Of a DNA stretch of 64,000 nucleotides, positions 44,184 to 51,923 are shown in pieces. The position numbers and the translations under genes were made by a program. Location of the stretch: positions 75,676-139,675 of the forward strand of contig NZ_JAGGOS010000015.1 of the NCBI RefSeq assembly GCF_018614205.1, written 5' to 3'. Position 1 is the stretch's first letter, and the number at the start of each line of letters is the position of its first letter. Below the pieces are notes generated by a model that did not search any database, was not told where the DNA came from, and saw nothing but the letters and a program-made list of their open reading frames with translations. This DNA is from Streptomyces sp. ISL-36 (GTDB taxonomy: Bacteria; Actinomycetota; Actinomycetes; Streptomycetales; Streptomycetaceae).

Positions 44184-45416
44184 ATGCCTTCCGTACTGCC
44201 CGATGGTGAGCCCATGCCCGAGACCGGGGCGCTGCCCGCGCACGCCTTGGAAGGGGCGGCCGAGCGGCCCCTCGGGTTCTATCTGCACGTGCCGTACTGC
44301 GCGACGCGCTGCGGCTACTGCGACTTCAACACGTACACCGCCGGCGAGCTGCGCGGTGCAGGCGGCGTGCTCGCCTCCCGGGACAACTACGCGGGGCAGG
44401 TCACCGAGGAGATCCGCCTCGCCCGGAAGGTACTCGGCGACGATCCGCGGCCGGTACGGACGGTGTTCGTGGGCGGAGGGACGCCGACGCTCCTCGCCGC
44501 CGGGGATCTCGTACGGATGCTGGGGGCGATCCGGGACGAGTTCGGGCTCGCGGACGACGCCGAGGTGACGACGGAGGCGAATCCGGAGTCGGTGGACCCG
44601 GCGTATCTGGCGGAGCTGCGCGAGGGCGGGTTCAACCGGATCTCGTTCGGGATGCAGAGCGCACGGCAGCACGTCCTGAAGGTCCTGGACCGTACGCACA
44701 CGCCCGGCCGCCCCGAGGCGTGCGTCGCCGAGGCGCGGGCGGCGGGCTTCGACCACGTGAACCTGGACCTGATCTACGGCACGCCGGGCGAGTCCGACGA
44801 CGACTGGCGGGCGTCGCTCGACGCGGCGATCGGCGCGGGCCCCGACCATGTCAGCGCGTACGCGCTCATCGTGGAGGAGGGAACCCAGCTGGCGCGGCGG
44901 ATCCGCCGCGGCGAGGTCCCGATGACCGACGACGACGTCCACGCGGACCGGTACCTGATCGCGGACTCGGTCTTCGCCGAGGCCGGCTTCGAGTGGTACG
45001 AGGTGTCGAACTGGGCCACCTCGGAGGCCGGGCGCTGCCTGCACAACGAGCTGTACTGGCGCGGGGCCGACTGGTGGGGGGCGGGCCCGGGCGCGCACAG
45101 CCACGTGGGCGGCGTGCGCTGGTGGAACGTGAAGCACCCGGGCGCGTACGCGGCGGCGCTCGGGGAAGGGCGCTCGCCGGGAGCGGGACGCGAGGTGCTG
45201 TCGGCGGAGGACCGCCGGGTGGAGCGGATCCTGCTGGAGCTCCGGCTCCGAGAGGGGTGCCCGCTGGAGCTCCTGCGCCCCGCGGGCCTGGCCGCTGCCG
45301 AGCGGGCCCTCGCGGAGGGGTTGCTGGAGGCGGGGGCGTACGGGGTCGGGCGGGCGGTTCTGACGTTGCGGGGGCGGCTGCTGGCGGACGCGGTGGTCCG
45401 GGACCTGGTGGACTAG
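44184..45416 (+). CDS. hemW: HemW-like radical SAM protein
   Basis: HemW is a haem chaperone of the radical SAM family related to coproporphyrinogen oxidase HemN. The 410-residue protein shows the 4Fe-4S motif CATRCGYCDF (CxxxCxxC), VGGGTPTLL, TEANPES, GFNRISFGMQSA, DLIYGTPGES and the later HNELYWRGADWWGAGPGAHSH, typical of HemW. ATG 44184 lies six bases after GACAAT, a possible leaderless -10. In streptomycetes hemW sits between lepA and hrcA-dnaJ, as here. Confidence 0.93.
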   Translation: MPSVLPDGEPMPETGALPAHALEGAAERPLGFYLHVPYCATRCGYCDFNTYTAGELRGAGGVLASRDNYAGQVTEEIRLARKVLGDDPRPVRTVFVGGGTPTLLAAGDLVRMLGAIRDEFGLADDAEVTTEANPESVDPAYLAELREGGFNRISFGMQSARQHVLKVLDRTHTPGRPEACVAEARAAGFDHVNLDLIYGTPGESDDDWRASLDAAIGAGPDHVSAYALIVEEGTQLARRIRRGEVPMTDDDVHADRYLIADSVFAEAGFEWYEVSNWATSEAGRCLHNELYWRGADWWGAGPGAHSHVGGVRWWNVKHPGAYAAALGEGRSPGAGREVLSAEDRRVERILLELRLREGCPLELLRPAGLAAAERALAEGLLEAGAYGVGRAVLTLRGRLLADAVVRDLVD

Positions 45417-45473
45417 GACCAGGCCGCCGCGCCCTCCGAGCCCCGGACAGGGGCCTGAAACGGCACCGCCCTC

Positions 45474-45566
45474 GTGGGTTGTGCCCACCCGTTCCGCCCC
45501 AGCGGAACAGATGCCCACAACGGGGGTGGGGGCACAGAACAGGGCGGGGCGCGTGCCCACAACGGA
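45474..45566. repeat. Multi-hairpin REP-like element
   Basis: The 189-bp gap 45417-45605 contains GTGGG-TTGTG-CCCAC (45474-45488), then GTTCCGC-CCCA-GCGGAAC (45491-45508), then two direct copies of TGCCCACAACGG (from about 45511 and 45554). I recall similar TGCCCAC / GTTCCGC arrangements elsewhere in streptomycete genomes. There is no gene in this gap. Confidence 0.5.
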
Positions 45567-45605
45567 GGCGGGGTGCGGGCTTGCGGGGGGCCCGCGGCCG
45601 GTGGC

Positions 45606-46409
45606 CTACGGTGCCGTCACGAAGTCGATCAGTTCTTCCACGCGGCCCAGGAGCGCCGGCTCCAGGTCCTTGTACGTGCGGACCCGGGAGAGGATGTGCT
45701 GCCAGGCCGCGCCCGTGTTCTCCGGCCAGCCCAGCGCCCGGCAGACGCCCGTCTTCCAGTCCTGGCCGTGGGGGACGACCGGCCACGCCGGGATGCCCAC
45801 GGAGGACGGCTTCACCGCCTCCCAGACGTCGATGTAGGGGTGGCCCACGATCAGGACGTCCGGCGACGACACCTGGGACGCGATCCGTGACTCCTTCGAG
45901 CCCTCGACGAGATGGTCCACCAGGATGCCCAGTCGGGCGTCCGGCGCCGGGGCGAACTCCGCCACGATCGCCGGGAGGTCGTCGATGCCCTCCAGGTACT
46001 CCACGACGACGCCCTCGATCCGCAGGTCGTCGCCCCAGACCCGCTCGACGAGCTCGGCGTCGTGGCGGCCCTCCACGTAGACGCGGCCCGCCCGCGCCAC
46101 CCGCGCCCGCGCCCCGGGGACCGCGATCGAGCCGGAAGCCGTACGGGTGGGACGTACCGGCGCTCCCGCCGAAGGCCGGACCAGGGTCACGACGCGGCCC
46201 TCCAGGAGGAAGCCCCGCGGCTCCATCGGGAAGACCCGGTGCTTGCCGAAGCGGTCCTCCAGGGTCACCGTGCCCGCCTCGCAGCGGACCACCGCCCCGC
46301 AGAAGCCCGTCGCGACCTCCTCCACGACCAGGTCGAGGTCCGCCGGGACCTCGGGCACGGGGGCCGACTTCTTCCAAGGGGGCGTCAGATCCGGGTTGTA
46401 GCTGCGCAT
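45606..46409 (-). CDS. DUF3097 family protein
   Basis: The 267-residue protein matches an actinobacterial family of unknown function: MRSYNPDLTPPWKKSAPVPEVP, quoted as SYNPDLTPPWKKS, at the start, RVYVEGRHDAELVERVWGDD in the middle (a TOPRIM-like EGxxDAE arrangement), ILVDHLVEGSKESRIA, VLIVGHPYIDVWEAVKP, and RTYKDLEPALLGRVEELIDF near the end. The acidic residues after EGRHDAE and in LVDHL suggest a metal-dependent nuclease or nucleotidyl role by analogy with TOPRIM folds; this is inference. ATG 46409 lies seven bases after TAACGT, a leaderless signature. Confidence 0.84.
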   Translation of the reverse strand: MRSYNPDLTPPWKKSAPVPEVPADLDLVVEEVATGFCGAVVRCEAGTVTLEDRFGKHRVFPMEPRGFLLEGRVVTLVRPSAGAPVRPTRTASGSIAVPGARARVARAGRVYVEGRHDAELVERVWGDDLRIEGVVVEYLEGIDDLPAIVAEFAPAPDARLGILVDHLVEGSKESRIASQVSSPDVLIVGHPYIDVWEAVKPSSVGIPAWPVVPHGQDWKTGVCRALGWPENTGAAWQHILSRVRTYKDLEPALLGRVEELIDFVTAP

Positions 46410-46416
46410 TCGCGCG

Positions 46417-46422
46417 ACGTTA
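46417..46422 (-). promoter_or_regulatory. -10 element for the DUF3097 gene
   Basis: On the minus strand TAACGT (46422 down to 46417) is seven bases before ATG 46409. The site overlaps the last codons of the upstream MBL gene. Confidence 0.4.
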
Positions 46423-47148
46423 TGACACTCCGAAGCGCCGTGCCAGCTCATCCCGCTGCGTCCGCACGAACGTCGCGTCCACGACCGCCCCGTGCCCCGG
46501 TACGTACGCCGCCTCCTCCCCGCCGAGAGCCAGCAGCCGGTCGAGCGCCGCCGGCCAGCGCGAGGGGATCGCGTCCCGGCCCGCCTGCGGCTCGCCCGAC
46601 TCCTCGACCAGGTCGCCGCAGAAGACGACCTCCGCGCCGGCGGCGTCGGGGACCAGGAGCGCCAGGTCGTGGCCCGAGTGCCCCGGACCGACATTGGCCA
46701 GCAGCACCTGCCGGCCGCCCAGGTCCAGCGTCCATTCGCCCGACACCGTGTGGCGCGGGGGGACCAGGACGTCCACGGCTTCCGCCGCCGAGACCGGGTC
46801 GACGCCGTGGCGTACCGCGGACCGCCGCACCGCGTCCCGCTCCCGTACGAGCAGCTCGTCCAGGCCCACCGCGCCGTACACCTCCGCCCCCGCGAACACC
46901 GCCGTGCCCAGCACATGATCGAAGTGCGGGTGGCTCAGTGCGATGTGCGTCACTCTCCGGCCCCCGGCGAGCACCTCCGCCTGCGCCCGCAGCTCCGCGC
47001 CCTCGCGCAGCGTGGAGCCCGTGTCGTACAGCAGGACCGCCTTCTCGCCGAGTACCAGGCCCACCGTCGCGTCCCAGACGGGCAGTCGTCGCCTGCCGAC
47101 CCCGTCCCCGAGCCGCTCCCAGCCGAGCTCTTCCCAATCGACATCCAT
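46420..47148 (-). CDS. MBL-fold metallohydrolase
   Basis: The 242-residue protein has the metallo-beta-lactamase signature HPHFDHVLG (HxHxDH), a downstream GHSGHDLAL with the third His, CGDLVEE with the bridging Asp, and YVPGHG. It resembles small glyoxalase II or lactonase-like enzymes, not true beta-lactamases. The substrate is unknown. On its strand TAGCGT lies six bases before ATG 47148, so the mRNA is probably leaderless. It ends 10 bp before the DUF3097 gene and faces away from hrcA. Confidence 0.86.
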   Translation of the reverse strand: MDVDWEELGWERLGDGVGRRRLPVWDATVGLVLGEKAVLLYDTGSTLREGAELRAQAEVLAGGRRVTHIALSHPHFDHVLGTAVFAGAEVYGAVGLDELLVRERDAVRRSAVRHGVDPVSAAEAVDVLVPPRHTVSGEWTLDLGGRQVLLANVGPGHSGHDLALLVPDAAGAEVVFCGDLVEESGEPQAGRDAIPSRWPAALDRLLALGGEEAAYVPGHGAVVDATFVRTQRDELARRFGVS

Positions 47149-47154
47149 ACGGCG

Positions 47155-47160
47155 ACGCTA
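47155..47160 (-). promoter_or_regulatory. -10 element for the MBL-fold gene
   Basis: On the minus strand TAGCGT (47160 down to 47155) is exactly six bases before ATG 47148. Confidence 0.5.
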
Positions 47161-47188
47161 TCCGCTACGACCCGGCGACCCGGCCTCC

Positions 47189-47219
47189 TTGCCAGGAGCG
47201 ATGCCCGCCGCCGTACACT
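47189..47219 (+). promoter_or_regulatory. Putative promoter of hrcA-dnaJ
   Basis: TTGCCA (47189-47194) and TACACT (47214-47219) are 19 bp apart, 13 bp upstream of the CIRCE element. Confidence 0.5.
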
Positions 47220-47232
47220 GGCCGGGGGATTC

Positions 47233-47259
47233 CTGGCACTCGGACAGGGCGAGTGCCAA
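47233..47259. promoter_or_regulatory. CIRCE operator (HrcA-binding site)
   Basis: CTGGCACTC, nine bases, GAGTGCCAA. The core TGGCACTC / GAGTGCCA is a perfect 8-bp inverted repeat with the CIRCE spacing; the consensus TTAGCACTC / GAGTGCTAA differs only in the outer bases. Position just after the promoter predicts HrcA autorepression. Confidence 0.85.
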
Positions 47260-47296
47260 ACACGGAGCAACCGGAACGACAGCTGGAGGTGTGCCC

Positions 47297-48316
47297 ATGC
47301 TCAGCGAACGCAGGCTCGAGGTGCTGCGCGCCATCGTCCAGGACTACGTCGGGACGGAGGAGCCGGTCGGCTCCAAGGCGCTCACGGAGCGCCACAGGCT
47401 CGGCGTCTCGCCCGCCACCGTGCGCAACGACATGGCCGTCCTGGAGGACGAGGGCTACATCGCCCAGCCGCACACCAGCGCCGGACGCATCCCGACGGAC
47501 AAGGGCTACCGCCTCTTCGTCGACAAGCTCGCCGGCGTCAAGCCGCTGTCGACGCCCGAGCGGCGCGCGATCCACAACTTCCTCGACGGCGCCGTCGACC
47601 TCGACGACGTCGTCGGCCGTACGGTCCGGCTGCTCGCGCAGCTGACCCGGCAGGTCGCCGTCGTGCAGTACCCGTCGCTGACCCGCTCGACGGTCCGGCA
47701 TGTGGAGCTGCTCTCGCTGGCCCCGGCCCGACTGATGCTCGTGCTGATCACCGACACCGGCCGTGTCGAGCAGCGGATGATCGACTGCCCGGCGCCGTTC
47801 GGCGAGGCCTCGCTGGCGGACCTGCGGGCCCGGCTCAACAGCCGGGTCGTCGGCCGCCGTTTCGCGGACGTGCCGCAACTGGTGCAGGATCTGCCGGAGT
47901 CCTTCGAGGAGACGGAGGACCGCGGCACGGTCACGACGGTGCTCGCGACCCTGCTCGAAACCCTGGTGGAGGAGCACGAGGAGCGGCTGATGATCGGCGG
48001 CACCGCCAACCTCACCCGCTTCGGCCACGACTTCCCCCTCACGATCAGGCCGGTGCTCGAAGCACTCGAGGAGCAGGTCGTGCTCCTCAAGCTGCTCGGC
48101 GAGGCCAAGGACTCGGGCATGACCGTACGGATCGGGCACGAGAACGCCCATGAAGGGCTCACCTCCACGTCCGTCGTCGCGGTCGGCTACGGTTCGGGCG
48201 ACGAGGCAGTCGCCAAACTCGGCGTGGTCGGACCGACCCGCATGGACTACCCCGGAACGATGGGAGCGGTACGCGCAGTGGCACGTTACGTCGGACAGAT
48301 CCTGGCGGAGTCGTAA
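47297..48316 (+). CDS. hrcA: Heat-inducible transcription repressor HrcA
   Basis: HrcA represses chaperone genes by binding CIRCE and loses activity at high temperature or when GroEL is titrated. The 339-residue protein has the winged helix at the N-terminus ([49 protein letters not shown]) and the GAF-like and dimerisation domains later, ending [22 protein letters not shown] 47297 has CTGGAGG upstream. dnaJ begins on the base after its stop. Confidence 0.95.
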   Translation: MLSERRLEVLRAIVQDYVGTEEPVGSKALTERHRLGVSPATVRNDMAVLEDEGYIAQPHTSAGRIPTDKGYRLFVDKLAGVKPLSTPERRAIHNFLDGAVDLDDVVGRTVRLLAQLTRQVAVVQYPSLTRSTVRHVELLSLAPARLMLVLITDTGRVEQRMIDCPAPFGEASLADLRARLNSRVVGRRFADVPQLVQDLPESFEETEDRGTVTTVLATLLETLVEEHEERLMIGGTANLTRFGHDFPLTIRPVLEALEEQVVLLKLLGEAKDSGMTVRIGHENAHEGLTSTSVVAVGYGSGDEAVAKLGVVGPTRMDYPGTMGAVRAVARYVGQILAES

Positions 48317-49456
48317 GTGGCCACGGACTACTACGCCGTACTCGGCGTACGCCGCGACGCGTCCCAGGACGAGATCAAGAAGGCATTCCGGCGGCTCGCA
48401 CGCGAGCTGCACCCGGATGTGAATCCCGATCCGAAGACGCAGGAGCGGTTCAAGGAGATCAACGCCGCCTACGAGGTGTTGTCGGACCCGCAGAAGAAGC
48501 AGGTCTACGACCTCGGCGGTGACCCGCTCTCCGCGTCCGGCGGTGGCGGCGGGGCCGGCGGCTTCGGCCAGGGCGGCTTCGGGAACTTCTCGGACATCAT
48601 GGACGCGTTCTTCGGCACGGCGTCGCAGCGCGGGCCGCGCTCGCGCACCCGCCGGGGCCAGGACGCCATGATCCGGCTGGAGATCACCCTCGACGAGGCC
48701 GCCTTCGGCACGACGAAGGACATCCAGGTCGACACGGCGGTCGTCTGTACGACCTGTTCCGGCGAAGGCGCCGCGCCCGGCACCTCCGCGCAGACCTGTG
48801 ACATGTGCCGCGGCCGCGGTGAGGTCTCGCAGGTGACGCGGTCCTTCCTCGGCCAGGTCATGACCTCCCGCCCCTGCCCCCAGTGCCAGGGCTTCGGGAC
48901 CGTCGTCCCGACGCCGTGCCCGGAGTGCGCGGGCGACGGACGCATCCGCTCGCGCCGCACCCTCACGGTCAAGATCCCGGCCGGCGTCGACAACGGCACC
49001 CGCATCCAGCTCGCCGGCGAGGGCGAGGTCGGCCCCGGCGGCGGTCCGGCGGGCGACCTGTACGTCGAGATCCACGAGGTGCCGCACGAGGTCTTCCAGC
49101 GGCGCGGCGACGATCTGCACTGCACGGTCACCATCCCCATGACGGCGGGCGCGCTCGGCACGAAGGTGCCGCTGCAGACGCTCGACGGCATGGAGGAGGT
49201 CGACATCCGTCCGGGCACGCAGTCCGGCCAGTCGATCCCGCTGCACGGGCGCGGCGTCACGCATCTGCGCGGCGGCGGGCGCGGCGACCTGATCGTGCAC
49301 GTCGAGGTCATGACCCCGTCGAAGCTGGACCCGGAGCAGGAGCGGCTGCTGCGCGAGCTGGCGAAGCTGCGCGGCGAGGAACGGCCCACCGGCCAGTTCC
49401 AGCCGGGGCAGCAGGGCCTGTTCTCGCGCCTGAAGGACGCCTTCAACGGCCGGTAG
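48317..49456 (+). CDS. dnaJ: Chaperone DnaJ (second copy type, HrcA-linked)
   Basis: DnaJ stimulates the ATPase of DnaK and delivers substrates. The 379-residue protein has the J domain (YYAVLGVRRDASQDEIKKAF, quoted as VLGVRRDASQDEIKKAF, and the HPD in ELHPDVN), a Gly/Phe-rich segment, four zinc-finger repeats of the CxxCxGxG type (CTTCSGEG, CDMCRGRG, CPQCQGFG, CPECAGDG) and the C-terminal substrate-binding domain. Streptomycetes have another dnaJ in the dnaK operon; this one is coupled to hrcA. The GTG at 48317 abuts the hrcA TAA. Its last 61 bp are duplicated downstream. Confidence 0.96.
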   Translation: MATDYYAVLGVRRDASQDEIKKAFRRLARELHPDVNPDPKTQERFKEINAAYEVLSDPQKKQVYDLGGDPLSASGGGGGAGGFGQGGFGNFSDIMDAFFGTASQRGPRSRTRRGQDAMIRLEITLDEAAFGTTKDIQVDTAVVCTTCSGEGAAPGTSAQTCDMCRGRGEVSQVTRSFLGQVMTSRPCPQCQGFGTVVPTPCPECAGDGRIRSRRTLTVKIPAGVDNGTRIQLAGEGEVGPGGGPAGDLYVEIHEVPHEVFQRRGDDLHCTVTIPMTAGALGTKVPLQTLDGMEEVDIRPGTQSGQSIPLHGRGVTHLRGGGRGDLIVHVEVMTPSKLDPEQERLLRELAKLRGEERPTGQFQPGQQGLFSRLKDAFNGR

Positions 49457-49460
49457 GCCT
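49400..49460 (+). repeat. 61-bp direct repeat, copy 1 (dnaJ 3' end)
   Basis: This segment runs from the last codons of dnaJ through its stop (TAG) and four bases more. It matches 49503-49563 at 59 of 61 positions. Confidence 0.9.
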
Positions 49461-49502
49461 GGTCGCCGGGGGTCCGGGGGTCGTCCCCCGGGTCGGCACG
49501 GT

Positions 49503-49563
49503 CAGCCGGGGCGGCAGGGCCTGTTCTCGCGCCTGAAGGACGCTTTCAACGGCCGGTAGGCCT
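49503..49563 (+). repeat. 61-bp direct repeat, copy 2 (dnaJ remnant)
   Basis: This copy of the dnaJ 3' end, including the LFSRLKDAFNGR codons and stop, follows the gene by about 45 bp. It differs from copy 1 at two positions, one silent (GCC to GCT) and one A to G. It has no start codon or ribosome site and is a remnant, not a gene. Confidence 0.88.
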
Positions 49564-49576
49564 CGCGGTTCCCCGG

Positions 49577-49616
49577 AGGGGCCGCCGCGCACGCGCACGC
49601 GTGGGCGGCGGCCCCT
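49577..49616 (+). terminator. Terminator of hrcA-dnaJ
   Basis: A 12-bp stem pairs 49577-49588 with 49605-49616. It lies after the repeat remnant, so the whole 49457-49576 segment is probably in the mRNA. Confidence 0.65.
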
Positions 49617-49657
49617 TCGGTTTCGGCCGCGCCGCGGGCGCATGGCACGATGCCTGC

Positions 49658-50734
49658 ATGTCCACCGCACTGAACGATCTCTCCCGATACCCGATCGTGC
49701 AGGCCCCCATGGCGGGTGGCGCCTCCTGTCCGCAGCTGGTCGGAGCCGTGTGCGAGGCCGGGGGGCTCGGGTTCCTGGCCGGCGGGTACAAGACCGCCGG
49801 AGGTCTGTACCAGGAGATCAAGCAGGTGCGCGGGCTCACCGGACAGCCCTTCGGCGTCAACCTCTTCATGCCGCAGGGCGGACAGGCCGCCGACCCCGCG
49901 GCCGTCGAGGTGTACCGGCACCAGCTCGCCGGTGAGGCCACCTGGTACGAGACGGAGCTCGGCGACCCGGACAGCGGACGCGACGACGCGTACGACGCCA
50001 AGCTGGCCATCCTCCTGGAGGACCCCGTACCCGTCGTCTCCTTCACCTTCGGCTGCCCCGGCCGGGACACGTTCCACGCCTTCGCCCGCGCCGGTACGTA
50101 CACGATCGTCACCGTCACCTCCGCCGAGGAGGCGCAGGCCGCGCAGCGGGCCGGCGCCGACGCGGTCTGCGTGCAGGGCGTCGAGGCCGGCGGCCACCAG
50201 GGCACGCACCGCGACGACCCGGACGCCGCCCTCGCCGGGACCGGGCTCCTGACCCTCGTCACCCAGGTCCGCGAGACCGTGCGGCTGCCGATCGTCGCGG
50301 CCGGCGGGCTCATGCGCGGGGCGCAGATCGCCGCCGTCCTCGCCGCCGGCGCGGACGCCGCCCAGCTCGGCACCGCCTTCCTCGTCTGCCCCGAGTCGGG
50401 CGCGCACGCCCTGCACAAGCAGGCCATGACCGACCCGCTCTTCGTACGCACCGAACTCACCCGGGCCTTCTCCGGGCGCCCGGCCCGAGGCCTCGTCAAC
50501 CGCTTCATGCGCGAGCACGGGCCGTACGCCCCCGCCGCCTACCCCGAGATCCACCACCTCACCACCCCGTTGCGCAAGGCGGCCGCCACCGCGGGCGACG
50601 CGCAGGGCATGGCCCTGTGGGCCGGCCAGGGCCACCGGCTGGCCCGCGGACTCCCGGCGGGGCAACTGGTCGAGGTACTGGCCGCCGAACTCGGCACCGC
50701 CCTCTCCGCGCAGGCTCACAGGAGCACTTCATGA
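49658..50734 (+). CDS. Nitronate monooxygenase / 2-nitropropane dioxygenase family protein
   Basis: The 358-residue protein is an FMN-dependent TIM-barrel enzyme that oxidises alkyl nitronates or acts as a related oxidoreductase. Motifs are PIVQAPMAGGAS at the N-terminus, GFLAGGYKTAGGL, VNLFMPQG, FTFGCPG, the FMN-binding QGVEAGGHQGTH with its catalytic-type His, PIVAAGGLMRGAQIAAVLAAG (quoted as PIVAAGGLMRG), and QLGTAFLVCPES. ATG 49658 follows CACGAT by six bases, a weak leaderless signature. Its stop overlaps the rsmE ATG (ATGA). Confidence 0.88.
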   Translation: MSTALNDLSRYPIVQAPMAGGASCPQLVGAVCEAGGLGFLAGGYKTAGGLYQEIKQVRGLTGQPFGVNLFMPQGGQAADPAAVEVYRHQLAGEATWYETELGDPDSGRDDAYDAKLAILLEDPVPVVSFTFGCPGRDTFHAFARAGTYTIVTVTSAEEAQAAQRAGADAVCVQGVEAGGHQGTHRDDPDAALAGTGLLTLVTQVRETVRLPIVAAGGLMRGAQIAAVLAAGADAAQLGTAFLVCPESGAHALHKQAMTDPLFVRTELTRAFSGRPARGLVNRFMREHGPYAPAAYPEIHHLTTPLRKAAATAGDAQGMALWAGQGHRLARGLPAGQLVEVLAAELGTALSAQAHRSTS

Positions 50735-51477
50735 CCGCACCCGTCTTCGTCGTCGACGCCGTCCCCGGTCCCGGCGGCGGTTTCCTGCTCGACGGCCCCG
50801 AGGGCCGCCACGCCGTCTCCGTGAAGCGCCTGCGCGCCGGGGAGGAGCTCGTCCTGACCGACGGGCGGGGCGCCTGGGCGGAGTGCGTGGTGACCGCCGC
50901 CGAGGGCAAGGACCAGCTGACCGTCGAGGTCGCGGCGGTGCACGAGGACCCCGAGCCCGCACCCCGTATCACCGTCGTCCAGGCGCTGCCCAAGGGCGAC
51001 CGGGGTGAACTCGCCGTCGAGATCATGACCGAGACCGGCGTCGACGCGATCGTGCCGTGGGCCGCGTCCCGCTGCATCACCCAGTGGAAGGGCGACCGGG
51101 GCCTCAAGGCCCTCGCCAAGTGGCGGGCCACGGCGCGCGAGGCGGGCAAGCAGTCCCGCCGCACCCGTTTCCCCGAGGTCGCGGACGCGATGACGACCAA
51201 GCAGGTGGCGGCGCTGCTCACGGGCGCCGACTTCGCGGCCGTCCTGCACGAGGACCGCGCCCACCCCAGCGGTGCCCTCGCGGACGCCGCACTCCCCGCG
51301 CAGGGCGAGATCGTGCTGGTCGTCGGGCCCGAAGGGGGCGTCTCCCCCGAGGAGTTGGCGGCCTTCGAGGCGGCGGGAGCGAAGCCGTACCGCCTGGGCC
51401 ACAGCGTGCTGCGCACCTCCACGGCCGGCACGGCGGCGACGGCGCTGCTGCTCGGCCGCACCGGCCGCTGGTCCTAG
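50731..51477 (+). CDS. rsmE: 16S rRNA m3U1498 methyltransferase
   Basis: RsmE methylates U1498 of 16S rRNA using SAM. The 248-residue protein has the N-terminal PUA-like domain (LDGPEGRHAVSVKRLRAGEEL quoted as GRHAVSVKRLRAGEEL), ALPKGDRGELAVEIMTETGVD, the RCITQWKGDRGLKALAKW segment, and the SPOUT knot VVGPEGGVSPEE with LGHSVLRTSTAG near the C-terminus. It is coupled to the monooxygenase gene by ATGA. Its stop TAG overlaps the stop of the facing gene in the palindrome CTAG. Confidence 0.94.
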   Translation: MTAPVFVVDAVPGPGGGFLLDGPEGRHAVSVKRLRAGEELVLTDGRGAWAECVVTAAEGKDQLTVEVAAVHEDPEPAPRITVVQALPKGDRGELAVEIMTETGVDAIVPWAASRCITQWKGDRGLKALAKWRATAREAGKQSRRTRFPEVADAMTTKQVAALLTGADFAAVLHEDRAHPSGALADAALPAQGEIVLVVGPEGGVSPEELAAFEAAGAKPYRLGHSVLRTSTAGTAATALLLGRTGRWS

Positions 51478-51839
51478 GCCGTCTCCTCGGACGCCTCCTG
51501 GGGCCCCTCGCGCGCCGCGATCGCGTCGAACAGGGGCCAGCCGTCCTCCTCCCGCACGCCGTGTGCGGTGGGGAGGAGGCCGCGCGCCGCGGCCTCGTCG
51601 AGGAGGCGGCGCACCACCCCGGGCTCGTTGAGGTTGAGGAAGTGGCCGCCGGTGCCCATGATCTCGCCCGAGCCCAGCGGTGCTTCCCCCACCGCGCGGC
51701 CCGGGGCGTCGCGGAAGACCAGGCGGAGCTGGGCGTGGCGGGCGTCGGCGCGGCGCAGGCTCAGGACGTCGCGGCACTCCGGGTGCCGGTGCCTCAGGCT
51801 CCAGAGCCAGACGGTGTCGTCCACCACCAGCTTGCGCAG
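51474..51839 (-). CDS. Conserved hypothetical protein, candidate CTG start
   Basis: The 121-residue protein begins LRKLVVDDTVWLWSLRHRHPE and has QLRLVFRDAPGRAVGE, then GGHFLNLNEPGVVRRLLDEA and EDGWPLFDAIAAREG. It looks like a small alpha/beta protein of a streptomycete family of unknown function. The start is odd. Conservation seems to begin at RKLVV, where the codon is CTG 51839 with GAAAGG five bases upstream. No ATG or GTG lies nearby in frame; GTG a few codons later or TTG 51899 are alternatives. Its stop shares CTAG with rsmE. Confidence 0.66.
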   Translation of the reverse strand: MRKLVVDDTVWLWSLRHRHPECRDVLSLRRADARHAQLRLVFRDAPGRAVGEAPLGSGEIMGTGGHFLNLNEPGVVRRLLDEAAARGLLPTAHGVREEDGWPLFDAIAAREGPQEASEETA

Positions 51840-51909
51840 TGCGCCTTTCGCCGCATCCGCCCACCCTAATCTTCGGGCACCCGGTGAACCAGCGCCCAAG
51901 GGCCCTTCA

Positions 51910-51923
51910 TAGGCTGGTCCGCA
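51910..51923 (+). promoter_or_regulatory. -10 element for the AAA+ gene
   Basis: TAGGCT (51910-51915) lies seven bases before ATG 51923 without a ribosome site. Confidence 0.5.

Noticed and set aside
46420-47148. True beta-lactamase
   Set aside because: No signal peptide and no active-site pattern of class B enzymes beyond the shared HxHxDH fold motif.
49503-49563. A short second dnaJ-like gene
   Set aside because: It lacks a start codon and ribosome site and covers only about 20 codons; it is a duplicated remnant.
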